DNA of 64,000 nt. It comes from Heracleum sosnowskyi. Its lineage: Eukaryota > Streptophyta > Magnoliopsida > Apiales > Apiaceae. The DNA is taken from contig CM061245.1 in NCBI GenBank assembly GCA_030848705.1, forward strand, positions 75,255,564 to 75,319,563, read 5' to 3'. The position numbers and the translations under genes were made by a program. This document shows, piece by piece, positions 10,644 to 22,155 of this stretch (positions are counted from its first letter, which is position 1; every line of letters begins with the position of its first letter). The notes beneath the pieces were generated by a model that ran no database searches, was not told the origin of the DNA, and saw only the letters and a list, made by a program, of their open reading frames with translations.

Positions 10644-11318
10644 ATGTCTTCAACCACCAAATCCAATTCATCCATGCCTCATGTTGACGATATCAACCCT
10701 AAAGTAACCAGTCGACGAATTAGGGCACGCCTTCATGAGTTCACACCAGTTCTAGATGAAGAAGATATCACAAAAGATGTAGAGGTCAGTATTTCTCGAA
10801 GGAGAAAGGGAAAGAAAACGCAATCTTCAGAATCTGAAAGCGCGTCCAATTCGAATAATGAAGAGTCTGATCTAGAGGATGCGTTCTCGGATAGTCCTTA
10901 TCCATATATTGATGAAACTGATCGCCGACCTCCTCCAGACACGTCTTCCAATCCCTGCGTTCACCCTAAAGTATCCCAAGAAGAATTAGATATTGATTGG
11001 GGTAAATATGAGGATACACTGACCGAAACCGATAAAAATCGTTTGAGAAAACAAAACAACAGATTGTTTTGTGTGGGGATGTCTTCGACCGTATCTGTAG
11101 ATGAAATCACATGGAGCATGATGTATTATGGAATGGAAGGACAGTGGGCGCGCCCTCCATCACTCATGAGGCCTCATATCTTCAATTGGCCTGGGTTTAC
11201 AATTCCTCGAATGGTAACATCGCCAAAACTACTATCATTAGGTGTGGGCGTGCCCCTTCGTCCTTACTTCAAAAATATATCGGAATGGTATGATGTTGCT
11301 ACAATGCAATTATCTCCC
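10644..11318 (+). pseudogene. Antisense ORF of Tat-type element, 'putative gypsy type transposon' family, 3'-truncated
   Basis: Plus-strand ORF opposite in direction to gag, located between the polypurine tract and the missing pol. The likely start is the ATG at 10644 (MSSTTKSNSSMPHVDD); codons upstream to 10410 are open but precede a probable splice acceptor. The N-terminal half is acidic, serine-rich and low-complexity (SESESASNSNNEE). From about 11130 it turns globular, with PSLMRPHIFNWPG, GVGVPLRPYFKN and QLSPNA, which resembles plant proteins annotated 'putative gypsy type transposon' (PF04195-like). Antisense extra ORFs of this family are known from Tat-lineage elements; their role is unknown. 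Homology stops at QLSPNA, where LINE sequence begins, so the C-terminal half is lost. Confidence 0.7.
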
Positions 11319-12078
11319 AATGCCATTCTTTCTTCCGGAATGCCAGCCCTACAGTGTTAGCTTGGTTTGATAGAGTTACTGGGTTTCCAAGAGGACAATT
11401 ACTAGTCAAATTCTCAGGGGTGCCTTTAGTAGCTAAACAACTCTCTATACAAAACTGTGTCCCGTTACTTGAAAGCATATCCAAAAGGATACTCAAATGG
11501 ACAACTAGATATCTTTCTTATGCTGGAAGACTAGTCCTTCTGAAAGCAGTGTTATTCGCAATAAAATCCTTCTGGACACATCACTTTGCTCTTCCAAATG
11601 AGGTCTTCAAAATAATTCAGTGGCCGTTCACAAGATTTCTTTGGAAAGGGAACATTGACTCAAAATGGGGGGCTAAGGTCTCCTGGAAAACACTATGTCT
11701 TCCCATGTAGGAGGGATGATTGGGATTGAAGGACCCCAAGGAATGGAATAGGGCTCAATTCTTATCTCTATTGTGCTCCATTATTAATGAAAAATGCAAC
11801 ACCATCTGGGTACAGTGGGTTCGTAGACACCTGCTATAAGATCATTGCTTGTGGACAGCAAAAGCCAAGCTCAACTGTTCTTGGTTGTGGAAAAGGATTT
11901 TATCCTTGATACATGTGGCAATTAGAAATTTGAGAATATCTCTTGGCAACGGTGAGCATTGCATATTCTGGAATGATCATTGGCTAAGGGGAGGTTCAAT
12001 CTCGACAACTTTTAATTGTCCCTCTAAAGTCAGTGATATCTTTTTTAATGGCCGATGGCATCTACCTCCGATTACCAC
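11319..12078 (+). pseudogene. LINE (L1-type) ORF2 fragment, left half
   Basis: Codes for the part of a plant L1 ORF2 that follows the reverse-transcriptase core: SFFRNASPTV, VTGFPRGQLLVKFSGVPLVA and YLSYAGRLVLLKAVLFAI are classic post-RT motifs, followed by WLWKRILSL and ISLGNGEHCIFWNDHWLRG. Frames are broken (stop at 11708-11710, shift before 11849). The upstream endonuclease and most of RT are absent, consistent with 5'-truncated insertion, here into the antisense ORF. At 12074-12078 (ACCAC) it is interrupted by the compound insertion and resumes at 45411 in register. No target duplication could be recognised for the LINE itself. Confidence 0.85.
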
Positions 12079-12324
12079 TGATAGGTCCATAATTTAATAC
12101 ATTTTAATACCTATTTTCTTTTGTTTTGTAGGAAAATAAATAAAATCATATTTCAAGCAGAAAAAGGTGAAAAAGGCAAGGAGGTGGAAATACTTGAAGT
12201 AAAAAGAAAATTGGAGAAAAATTGGAATACTTATCGGAGAAGAAAAGAGAATTGAGGAAATATTTTTAGAATTCGATTTATAATCAAAGAGCCAAAACCA
12301 ATTATTTTTCTCTATATATTTGGG

Positions 12325-12873
12325 TGTTGTGGATTAAAAACCGTGCTTATGAATTTAATGCTAGGGTTAGAGAGCTTCGAGCTTTAATGGCTGTTCTCGT
12401 GTTTTGTGACTAAATCGGTCCTCAAAAGATGCCTACGTATCTCAATTCGTAATTGAGAATCAAGCCAAAAACGTAGTTCTATTGTGAAGGATCAGGGTCC
12501 TTATATAGGCGTCACAAGCCTCGTATTTAGAGTATGTTTAGGAGACTTAGCGAATAAGTCTCCTTTTTTATGGTGGATAAGGATTGTATTTCTTGGTTGG
12601 CAAGTCTTTTCCTTATCGTAGGATAAGAACTGTGACTAGTTATTTCCTTTGATTGATATTCTAGATCCTTCTTTGTAAAGGGCAGACTTTTTGAAGATTT
12701 TATCACACTTTGGACTCTTTTTATGAGCTTTAGATTTTCCCTTTTTATTAATTACGAAATTAATAAATAATTAGGGTTTCAGACCTTGTTTATCGGGCCT
12801 AACTCTTGGACCAATATAGGTCTAATTAATACGTCATTAATTATATTTCTAGGGTTATTTTTAGCCCATATCA
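12325..12873 (-). repeat. 3' LTR of element B (549 bp)
   Basis: On the plus strand it runs TGTTGTGGATTAAAAACCGTGC ... TTAGCCCATATCA. The same sequence, with scattered differences, occurs at 30776-30890 and 38823-39256. Termini are TG...CA and it follows the polypurine tract on the minus strand. Confidence 0.9.
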
Positions 12874-12885
12874 TTTGCCCCCCAA
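12874..12885 (-). other. Polypurine tract of element B
   Basis: Minus strand TTGGGGGGCAAA directly before the 3' LTR start TGATATGGGC. This fixes the orientation of element B. Confidence 0.8.
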
Positions 12886-13257
12886 TTTCGAGGAAAACTT
12901 TTCAAGCTTTCGTAGAAATTATATTGACCTTTTTCGAGATTCGAGATCTTTTTTATCCTTTACCTAGGACTTTATTTACACTAGTGTTTCACAAGTATCG
13001 CCTTATTGCAAAGTGTGGAGCAACCTACACATTTACGACGATTGTTGCCTTATTCGAGGCTAATTTGACATTTATATGAACCTTTCACGGTTTATATTGT
13101 ATAAATTTCATGGTCATTCTAAAAACGAATGTCTTAATTTCAAATTTTTTGGGGAAAACGATCCTTTATTTGCGCCTTTTTTAGGCAATTACGGGGCTTT
13201 TTACGTATTATCTACATAAATTATTGCCCTTCTTACCAAGGAAATATTTAAATAATT

Positions 13258-13576
13258 TCTCTTGTATTTTTCCTAATATTTCAGGAATTTGTTTTGTACA
13301 CAAAGGTATTTTTAATAATTATTCCTAATATTTTAGGAATTTTCATGTACCCACCGGTATTTCTAATAATCATTCCTAATATTTAAGGAATTTTCATGTA
13401 CCCACGGATATTTCTAATAATTATTCCTAATATTGAAGGAATTTTCATGTACCCATAGGTATTTTTAATAATCATTCCTAATATTTTAGGAATTTTCATG
13501 TACCCACATGTATTTTTAATAATTATTCCTAATATTTAAGGAATTTTCATGTACCCACATGTATTTTTAATAATAT
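13258..13576. repeat. Tandem array, 51-bp unit, about 6 copies
   Basis: TTCCTAATATT starts at 13270, 13322, 13373, 13424, 13475 and 13526. Each unit continues with AGGAATTTTCATGTACCCA and a variable word. TTCCTAATATTTTAGGAA is self-complementary. It lies between the polypurine tract and the protease of element B. Confidence 0.92.
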
Positions 13577-15175
13577 TTTTTGAAATAGTTCAAAAGTGCT
13601 AACTAGCATATAATATTTTTCAACATTAAGAAAATAATTTTGATTATTTTCTATTTTTTCAGGACTTTTCTGAATTTTCTAGAAATTTTAAATAGTATTT
13701 TGCTATTTTATTAGCAATTTCTGTAATTTTCCTTGCATTAATATTCTTGTCTCCTTTTCCATACAACCAAACAAAACTCTGTTCCCTGTGGGGGGGTGGA
13801 TTTTTTCCTGGCCAGAAATTCAACAGAACAGCATATGTCGGCCAGAAATTCAACAGGACAGCATATGTCTCCCATGCGTTGGTTGTTCCCGCCTACAAGG
13901 CGCTTTTTTCAGCCCCGCCTACAAGGCTGCTTCCCAGGCGTGTTTCGTTTTTTAATTATTATTTTTTTTCAAAAATTGTGGCCAGTTCATTTTGGCTCCT
14001 GGGCGGGGTTGAGTACTGCCTAGAAGGACCATTTGTGAACCACGCGTACCAGCCTGCTTCGTAGGCATGGTTTGATGATTTTCTTGTTTGCTTTTGCTTT
14101 TGTCTCCTAAGCGGCGTTCACCCCCGCATACAAGGCTGGGTTGTGAAACACGCGTTCCAGGACGCTTCCTAGGCGTTCTTCTACCTTTATTTTTATTAAC
14201 TTTTTCATTTGTCTCATGGGCGGTGTTCACCCCCGTGTACAAGTCGGGGTTGGGAACCACACCTCCCAGACGGTCTCCTGGGCGTCTTTTGACGTGTTTT
14301 TGACCTCAATTTTCGACCTCGATTTGGTCCTAGGTCGAACAAAACGACCTCAACTTTTCATGTATTTTCGTCCTCGGTCTTTCGACCTCGATTTGGTCCT
14401 AGGTCAAACAAAACGACCTCAGCTTTTCATGTATTTTCGACCTCAATCTAAGGCTTTTTCGACCTCGATTTTTTGATCATTTTGGCTTCCAGGTCGATTG
14501 ATTCGACCTGGATTTGAGAGGTCGTTACCCTTCAACCGTATTTAAGGTTTCAACAACGCCAAACGTGGCTTACAGATACAAGAACTAACTTGAGTTTTAA
14601 CATCTTAGACCTCATTTGAGGTTTCAACAACGCCAAACGTGACTTACAGATACAAGAACTAACTTGAGTTCTAACACCGTAGACCTCTTTTGAGGTTTCA
14701 ACAACGCCAAACGTGGCTTACAGATACAAGAACTAACTTGAGTTCTAATACCTTAAGTTTCACATCGAGAGGTCTTCATGAACGAAGACAGACATAACGT
14801 TTCACTCGTTTCTTTAATTTGAGCTTGCAGTATATCGAATCGAAGCTCGTTCTGAGCTCTACTTCGTCAATTTTCAGGGGTTTCAACCCATATATTAACC
14901 TTCTTCCAATAGGCCTCTTTAGTTTTTAGTTGAGCTTGAGGTCTTTTGGACTACAATTGATCTTTCGATTTTAAGAATCGTGGTCTTCATGACTTTTTAA
15001 TCTAAATTGGGGATCTAGATAGGACAAACTCAAGTGTTCAATTAAATTGAGGTCTTCAAGACTAGGATTCAAAATTTTCAAAACTAAAATTCGAGTCTTC
15101 GTTTCATATTATATAGGATTACCCATTTCGAGGCAGCTTGCCTTTTTGGCATACTTCTGATACTTCTTCTTGCCA
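13577..15175. repeat. Element B noncoding region with several small tandem families
   Basis: No pol motifs were found in either strand. Visible structure: a 30-bp doublet (GGCCAGAAATTCAACAG) at about 13810-13868; loose repeats of ACAAGGCT/CCTAGGCG words at 13890-14290; a 69-bp doublet with GACCTCGATTTGGTCCTAGG at 14315 and 14384; and three 74-bp units (AGGTTTCAACAACGCCAAAC) starting at 14545, 14619 and 14693. This replaces the RT-integrase region expected here. Confidence 0.75.
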
Positions 15176-15382
15176 ATGGAGGAGTCCGAGCCTACTGATG
15201 ACTTCATAGAGGACTTAGATGCCCCTAGTAGGTATGCCCATGTCCTTGACAAGGACTCGTCTGATGACTTAGATCAGATTTTATTGGCCATGCGTGGCTC
15301 TATTTATCTGTATCTTGCTTTTATTCAGGGTCCTTTCATGGACTTTAAGACTTTATTTGATGCTCGTAACATAACTCTTTGA
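15176..15382 (+). CDS. Possible remnant of an antisense ORF of element B
   Basis: Short plus-strand ORF starting MEESEPTDDFIEDLDA, acidic and serine/aspartate-rich, ending at 15382. It sits in element B at the position equivalent to the antisense ORF of element A and has a similarly acidic N-terminus, but no conserved domain is visible. It may be the 5' exon of a truncated antisense gene or chance. Evidence is position plus composition only. Confidence 0.25.
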   Translation: MEESEPTDDFIEDLDAPSRYAHVLDKDSSDDLDQILLAMRGSIYLYLAFIQGPFMDFKTLFDARNITL

Positions 15383-15790
15383 TCCTTCGGGATCTTCTAT
15401 CCATGCATGCTATTTATGTTATGTCTTGTAGTCTTATCTTTTTGATACTTCTTCTTCGGGGTTTATGCAACTTATTTATGCATATTCTATTTCTTCATTC
15501 TTGCATTCACTTATATTTATTTAGCTTATCTTTTGTAAGGCAATTCCTAGTACTTGGCCTCTTGAATGGGCTGGCACTTTGATCAAATGCTATTGGTACA
15601 ACTTGCTCTTTAGTAAAACAATAAAGAAATACTCAAACAAAGATAAGTAATAAAATAGTGAAAAAGAACTTGAAATATTTTTTGAAAAGAGGGTTCGACC
15701 CTTACATAGTACTCTACTTCCTACTAAGAGCTTAAGAGCTCAGAATGGATTCGTCGACCTTATTGCTACTTGTCCTATTAGTGGATCCTT

Positions 15791-16507
15791 TTAGGAAACA
15801 CTTAAACATAATAAACTTTCCAATTTGAGGCATGACATGTTCTTGGCATCCCAGTCCCTTCTTTCTTCATCGTCTCTCGAATCCATAACCTCGATTGGGA
15901 GAACCTGCCCCCCGACTCTATCAGGCCTTAACGCGGCTACATAGAAACTCCTAGCCATCTTTTGATCTCCTTGTTCTTCACCAACCTCGTTCCTTGTTGG
16001 GAACTTGATTTTCAAATGGTAAGTTGAGGCAACAGCCTTGAATGCATGAATGTTTGTCCTCCCAAGGATTGCATTATAAGTCGAGGTTGCCTTTATCACC
16101 ACGAAGTTCTGCATTTGAGTTGTTGTTTGTGAACCTTGCCCTATTATCATAGGGAGCTGAATAGTTCCCTCTACTTTAGATTCAACCCCATTGAACCCGT
16201 ATATGGGCATGTTTGAAGGAGTCAGTTGTGAATCGTTATATCCCATCTTGATGAAGACGTCATGAAACAAGATGTCCACGGAAGCTCCATTATCTACCAG
16301 AACCCTCTTGGGTTTAGAGTTGCCTATTACAGGTATAATGACCAACGGGTCATCATGGGGGAACTCACCCCTTCAAGATCATAATCATCAAAGCTAATAG
16401 CCACTTCTGTCTTGGCACGTTTCGGTGCTTCTCCTACAACAGTCATTACTTCTCGGGCATAAGCTTTCCTTGAGTTTCGGGAGGATCCAGCAGTAGTCGG
16501 TCCTCCA
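15791..16507 (-). pseudogene. gag C-terminal linker and aspartic protease of element B
   Basis: Continuation of the element B polyprotein beyond the T insertion. The first part (16507 to about 16370) reads a basic linker (KAYAREVMTVVGEAPKRAK). A one-base deletion near 16369 shifts the frame. The second part (from about 16365) is a retropepsin-type protease with the catalytic motif D-N-G-A-S at 16280-16294, the hydrophobic VDILFHDVF segment, a YNAILGR segment and a stop at 15791. The enzyme would cleave the gag-pol polyprotein in the particle. There is no true ATG; it is read through from gag. No RT follows, which is abnormal for gypsy pol. The active-site motif is intact, but the upstream shift and split make it non-functional as it stands. 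Confidence 0.85.
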
Positions 16508-18077
16508 TGTAACGCCCCCAAATCCGGGGTCAAAGGATTTGGTCGTCACACTGCACTCTTAATCCAAACAACCTGTTCAATATAAAATCAACACAATAAT
16601 AATAATATCTGTGACCCCAACTCTACCAAGAATCTTTAAAGGTTATAGTGCTAGAAACAAGAATCCAAAATTTCATTACAACAACTTTCCTTTTTACAAT
16701 CATTCTCTTTACACACAATCTACAACACTAGTATAACTTCGATAAGAAGTATACCAGGCCACTACTCTTATACAAAATCTTATTCAATAGAAAACATCTA
16801 TATACAAAACCTCTCACTAGCTCCAATGTTCTGGATCAAAACGTCTTTACGCTAATATCTTTCCCCATCTCTGATCAGCTACGCGGACAACTCTTGCCAA
16901 TACACCTTCTTTCCGGCAGGCTAAAATATATATAAATAAAACAAGTATGAGCGAATGAATTGCTCAGCAAGCGCATTATTAAATATAATACGAAAGGTTT
17001 CCAAAATAAACTTTGGATTTTCAAATAACAACTTTTGTTTTTGAACAATTAAAATCTCTAAAATTTTCAAATTAAGTTTGGTAATTTACCACAATTTCTC
17101 ATTCAGTTTCTCTCAACTGAATAGTTTTAAAACACAAAAGATTTATATTGGTCGTTACGATGACCGAATCAACAATATCTACAATAGTAAGTAGAACATA
17201 TGAAATAAATATAACTCATACGTCTTCAAGACCATAGTTTGTATAAAAATACTAGTTTTGAAGATAACAAATCTATTCACAACATTTTCTGAAACCAACA
17301 ACTCTGGAAGGTTAGAATAATCAAGGGGTAAGAATGAGCCAACACGCTCGGTCAAGGAATAAAGAACGCACTTTAAGACTTCAACATGGTACCGACTGGA
17401 TATGCGGTATGAATAAAACTCATCAAGATAGATATCTCACGACTGCCAATGGAATCAAGGAAATGGATTTCGACTATTTGGAATCCAAATGAATTAAGAG
17501 TAAGGGATTTCAGCAAGATTGAAACCACCATTTATTAATCAACAAACAACAATTTTACGCAACGAATAAACCTGAATATCAGGTCATAACTCACAAGTAC
17601 AAAACATATGGATGTAACTCATCTCAGAAATAAGAACTAATATTAGAATTGGATTTTTAACATTTATCAAATCAAAGGTTGTGCTACTGGCCAGCCACGC
17701 AACAACCCCGGACTAGCTCATGCATAGTCCTCTACGGATCCAAGGCCAATCTGGGCCTAAATTACATCGACCATAAATGGCCCGACCAATAATTGGTCCA
17801 TTTAAAAAAAACATTCCAATCCTATATTATATACGTCAGGTGTCAGAACAATTGACAACCTTACTTCGACAATCAGGTGTCGGAAGAATCGACAACCTAA
17901 TACAACAATTGCTGGAAAACTCACGTTCCAGGAAACAGTTCAATTATGAAGAATCCATTAAGGAATAACAATATAATCTAGTATCGACGAGATCGACACA
18001 ATATGGGGAGGTGCACATGAAAAGTGACAATATAATAAGCATCGACGAGTTCGATGTAACAACTGGGATATAATGAA

Positions 18078-18278
18078 GAATAAACAATGACATGCTCAAC
18101 AAGGTTAAGTCTGATATGAAACAGACAATATGATATCAACAGAAAGTGTAACAAGTCAATATAGAGTAGGGTTCAAAGAATAAACAATAACATGCTTAAC
18201 AAGATTGAATCTGATATGAAACAGACAATATGATATCAACAGAAAAGGGTAACAAGTCAATATAGAGTAGGGTTCAAA
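18078..18278. repeat. 100-bp tandem duplication inside the T LTR
   Basis: GAATAAACAATGACATGCTC (18078) and a near copy at 18178 start two units that share GATATGAAACAGACAATATG and AGAGTAGGGTTCAAAGAA. Present at the same place in the other LTR (about 25969-26170), so it predates the insertion. Confidence 0.88.
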
Positions 18279-20967
18279 GAACAGGCTCTAGATGGCCTCA
18301 ATAGTTCAAATCATCACATTATGGAAGAATTAATAAAGGTTTACCAATCTGGTAAATGACAAGAGAGTCAAGTTCAAGTTTAAGAAGAATTCAAGGTGAA
18401 GTTTATAAATGAAGAAAATAAGGGTTTATCAACTTCTGACAGAAATAGTTCAAGTCCTTCTTACATGTACTTATAATAGATAAGCCTTGTACTTGAAGGA
18501 AGTAAACTAAATCATGCACATCATATATGAATTTGAATCAGGGAATGGATCAGATGATCGCATTAACAAGAAAGGATAACAAGGTTTGCATAGGTGCAAG
18601 GTGAAAAACGGAATACCTGAAGGGCAAGCAACACCACTTCAGAATTTCAGAATAAGTTTTCCCCCATAGGGTTCACAAGTTCCTGCTCATCTAGGGTTGG
18701 TAATATTCCAACTTAGCATTTTTAAATCAAGTCTTTTAAAAGAAAGCCTTAGTATACGGCCCATAATTATCTCTTCAAGCTTTTCAATATAATAAGTATA
18801 TCTTTCCGATCAATATGAAAATATGAATCTAAACTCAAAAGGTATAAAAGAGTACTCGTCAATTTACGAGATTAAATAACATACTTGCAATTCAATGCAA
18901 AGAAATCAACATTTGAAAATTCAGTAATAAGCATTCAACATGCATACTAATAATTCAAGATAATATCCCTTAATTAATAAGCAAGGGTATAAACACTTAC
19001 CTCTGGTCCTTAGCTATTTCATAATGCTGAAACGATACGATCCCTCCTTATTCTGTCTTATCGCACGATTCTCGACTTCCGTCCTTCTTTGCTTTAACGC
19101 TCTTGCGAATACCACTAGTCTGCTTCTACCATTTCAAATCCACGTGCCAGCCTCGATAGTCAAACATGAGACGGTACTTAGTCCTCAACGTATAATTCTC
19201 ATATTCCATAAATGATTGTAACTTAACTTCGACGCACTTACCGATCTTACCGATGTCTCTGTTGCATAAACATCCACATCTCAATTGATAGACCAATCGC
19301 AATCAACCACATAAGTAATCCACGTAACTCGCTTGACGACAATCCCCATACTATAAAAAGTCAACATCCAAGTCAACGGCCTCGTAAATCTCACTTTCTA
19401 ACATAACCGACAAATTTCTATCCCATCTACCCCTCGTGATAACATTAGACACAACCAATTACTCAAACAAGTCTCCACACAATTTATTCACATGCATGAC
19501 TCAACAACAGATAATTCACATCATTCACATAACACATTTAAATAAGTAACCGGTTACGTATCGGACGCCCGGTCTAATTTATAATATTTAAAACTCATAT
19601 ACTAGCCCTAGTACGGGTATATACTGACTGTAAAACACATTACACAACTCATACGAATCACATAACACTTGTAACTATTTTTTTAAAACATCACACAAAG
19701 CTTATTTGAATTTAAATAAGCCACAAACAATTTTTAAATCAAAAATCGGATTTTTAAATCCAATATAAGTATTTTAAATGCAAATAAATCAATTAATAAA
19801 ATTAATTGACACTCTTTAAATGCTCAAACTATTTTTAAATAAATAAACCAAGCTAGAAAATAATTAAACTTAATTTTAATTAATTAAGTCTAATTAATAA
19901 TTAATTATTAAGAATTAACTGATTAAAAGAATTAATCAATTAATTAAATTAATTAATTATTAATCAAAAATAATTAAATAATTAAATTTAATCAATTTTC
20001 GAATTTAAATAAATATTTAGGAATTTATAAAATTTTCGGAATAATAAAATGTATTTTTAAATCAAAGATATGATTTTTAGAATTTTTAAAACAATTTTTG
20101 AATTATTTTAAAAATAAAAGTCCAGAAACATATTTCTGAAATGACAATAGGGTTTTTAAGATCAACCGGGTCGGGTTAGGGTTTCAAACCGGGTCATGAA
20201 GAACAGTTTCCGGGTCGCCAAGAACATGTCACCGGAAACTGGTTTCCCAGTTTCCGGCCGACGTCGGGCCACCGGGAAACGTTCGACCAAGCCCGAATCT
20301 TCACCCAAACCTGCCGTTAGCTACACCAATCTTTCTGCTTTCTTATTCTCAACAAAACTCAACCAAAAACTGCTCAAAACGTGCACAAAACTGACTGGAA
20401 ATTCTCGCCGTCGACGGCGAGTTTCGTTTTCCGGCCAACTCAAAACAGACACCAACCACATATATTCTTACATGAATAGACTCCAAATTAAACGATCTAT
20501 ACACTGGTGTTAACAAAATCAAGAACCACTCCCTGGAACTAAAATCCGGCCAAAAAGTTCAAGAACTCCGGCGAACTTTAAAACTTCGTATAGCTCGATT
20601 TAAGGTTCTAAAATCAAATAAAAATCACCAACACACTCACCACATCACATACAACTTATAAACATCATCAATTATCAAGAACAATCACAAATACAAATTC
20701 CCCCAAATTAAATCAAAAATTCGAAATAAATAAATTAGTTAAAAATCGGAAAAGTTTAAAGATCATACCCACATAGATTTTGATGATGGATTTAGGTAGA
20801 GGATGATGAGAGATTCGATTTGGTTACAAGAACATCGAAATCGGAATCCGATAACGCCTTCAAAATTGAGTTTGATTCTCAAGAACACGAAGAACACGTT
20901 TCAGGGGTTTTTAGATTTTTAACTGTAATTAAGCTTTGATTATACGAAAAACAAAGTACGATTTGCC

Positions 20968-20975
20968 TTTTTATA
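20968..20975 (-). promoter_or_regulatory. Putative TATA box in the T LTR (also at 28832-28839)
   Basis: Minus-strand TATAAAAA about 520 bp inside the LTR 5' end. The equivalent in the 5' LTR, which would drive transcription, is 28832-28839. Predicted R-U5 would be about 4.4 kb. Motif inference. Confidence 0.4.
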
Positions 20976-21490
20976 TTAAACGAAAAATAATACCCCAAAC
21001 GACATTTTTGGATCGATACTGATCCGATAGATCGCTTTAAATACAATTTAACAAAATAAACGCTTTAAACCTTTAATAAAGCAGAATACACGTTTCACGA
21101 GACGATAAACATCCATAAAGTACGGATAACTACAAGTATCGTTTAATTAAAAATATACGAACCAAAATACCCTTATTGCAAATATTTTCGAATACTTCCT
21201 ACTTTAACGAATGAAATATTGGTACGAACGATATACCAATCTCCCGAATAATTTGGGAACGATCCAAATTTTCTTTTCAATAATTAAAATAAAATAAAAT
21301 AGTATGACACCCTTTTCAAAATAATTTCAAATTCCCCACACATTTCACATAGCACCACAATATCACATATTCAATCATTTAACGAATAACTTAGCACGTT
21401 TAAACAGATAAATCATTTAATAACTCTTAATATGAAATTAAAATTTCATTTCACATCACATATTAACACGTAATTTTCCCGGATCTTACA

Positions 21491-21503
21491 TCCTTTCCCC
21501 CTT
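21491..21503 (-). other. Polypurine tract of element T
   Basis: Minus strand AAGGGGGAAAGGA directly followed by the 3' LTR start TGTAAGATCC. Canonical position and composition. Confidence 0.88.
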
Positions 21504-21529
21504 AACAGGATTCTGTCCTCAGAATCAAC

Positions 21530-22155
21530 TTGCGCAAACATAGGTGGATATTTTCCAACATCTCATTCTCAAATTCCTAGGTTGACTCTTCAACCTTAGG
21601 ATTTCTCCTCATACTCATACTAATTTGACTCTTCTATTACTCATCACTCTCTCATACTGACTCAATATCTCAATTGGTTACTCAACATAGAACAATTTAA
21701 CTAAATCTCTATAGGTTCGTATTTTATGAAATACACTATGAATACACCACTCATGGAGTGGTACGCAAATTTATACGCAACTTTCCTAACACGCAGTAAA
21801 CCGACATAAGGTAGCAATTCAAAATTGTCATAATAACTGTTGTCGTAAGAAAATCTAATCAACGGTAAATGGTCCTTCCAATTACCTTAAAAATTTAGTA
21901 CACAACCATAGTCTGTCTGAATTATTTAATTAAGTCGCGGATCTCTGTCAAATACATTTGAACCCGTCATTCCATGCCGTACTATTACCTCATTCAAATA
22001 GCTAGAGATGAACCAATTCATCTAATGAATACCCCTCATTAATCGGTCAATAATAACTCAAATACTATCATGATTAGCTCTAAGCCTTATCAACTCTACT
22101 GCAAAGTCTATCTTAATATGTTTCCACTTCCAATCAGGAATTTCTTTAGTTGTAA
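21530..22155 (-). pseudogene. Decayed integrase and chromodomain tail of element T
   Basis: Translating the minus strand from 22155 gives fragments that match a Ty3/gypsy integrase core in order: EIPDWKWKHIKIDF, then NHDSI-stop-VIIDRL, VIVRHGMTG, FDRDPR (about 21931-21952) and HLPLIRFSYDNSYY (about 21830-21880). At 21535-21600 comes a segment resembling the end of a chromodomain region (EEST-stop-EFENEM), with TAG at 21577-21579 where the family has tryptophan. At least four in-frame stops are visible, so no protein can be made. The enzyme would insert the cDNA, and the chromodomain would target heterochromatin. Recognition is by eye; order and spacing support it well. Confidence 0.8.

Larger units (their letters stand above)
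1..11318 (-). mobile_element. Ty3/gypsy (Tat-type) element A, composite and decayed, runs off left edge
   Basis: Read on the minus strand, the order is an internal region with an antisense ORF (11318 to 9676), polypurine tract, LTR (9662 to 7129), TGGCGC-type primer site, and gag (7086 to 1), continuing past the left edge. One LTR therefore borders two internal regions. Two solo LTRs (1105-6131, 7428-8567) have inserted, each with a 5-bp target duplication. The Tat assignment rests on the primer-site type, the gag style and the antisense ORF between polypurine tract and pol. That ORF position is known from the Tat lineage; the assignment here is inferred. Confidence 0.75.
16508..21490 (-). 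repeat. 3' LTR of element T (4983 bp)
   Basis: Plus strand TGTAACGCCCCC ... CCGGATCTTACA. Short ORFs in it (for example 17777-17968, 19024-19215, 20196-20513) recur at matching places in the other LTR but lack any recognisable domain and are not annotated as genes. AT-rich except for a GC-richer stretch at about 20165-20460. It differs from the 5' LTR by scattered substitutions and a 27-bp net length difference, mainly a small deletion near 20060-20100 / 27950. Confidence 0.93.

Noticed and set aside
17777..17968. 63-codon ORF repeated at 25668-25859
   Set aside because: The duplication only reflects the two LTRs of element T; no domain, no promoter context and the LTR is otherwise noncoding.
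20196..20513. 105-codon plus ORF in the T LTR, partly present at 28113-28376
   Set aside because: GC-richer LTR segment; the frame is not conserved between the two LTR copies (start lost, different length), so not a gene.
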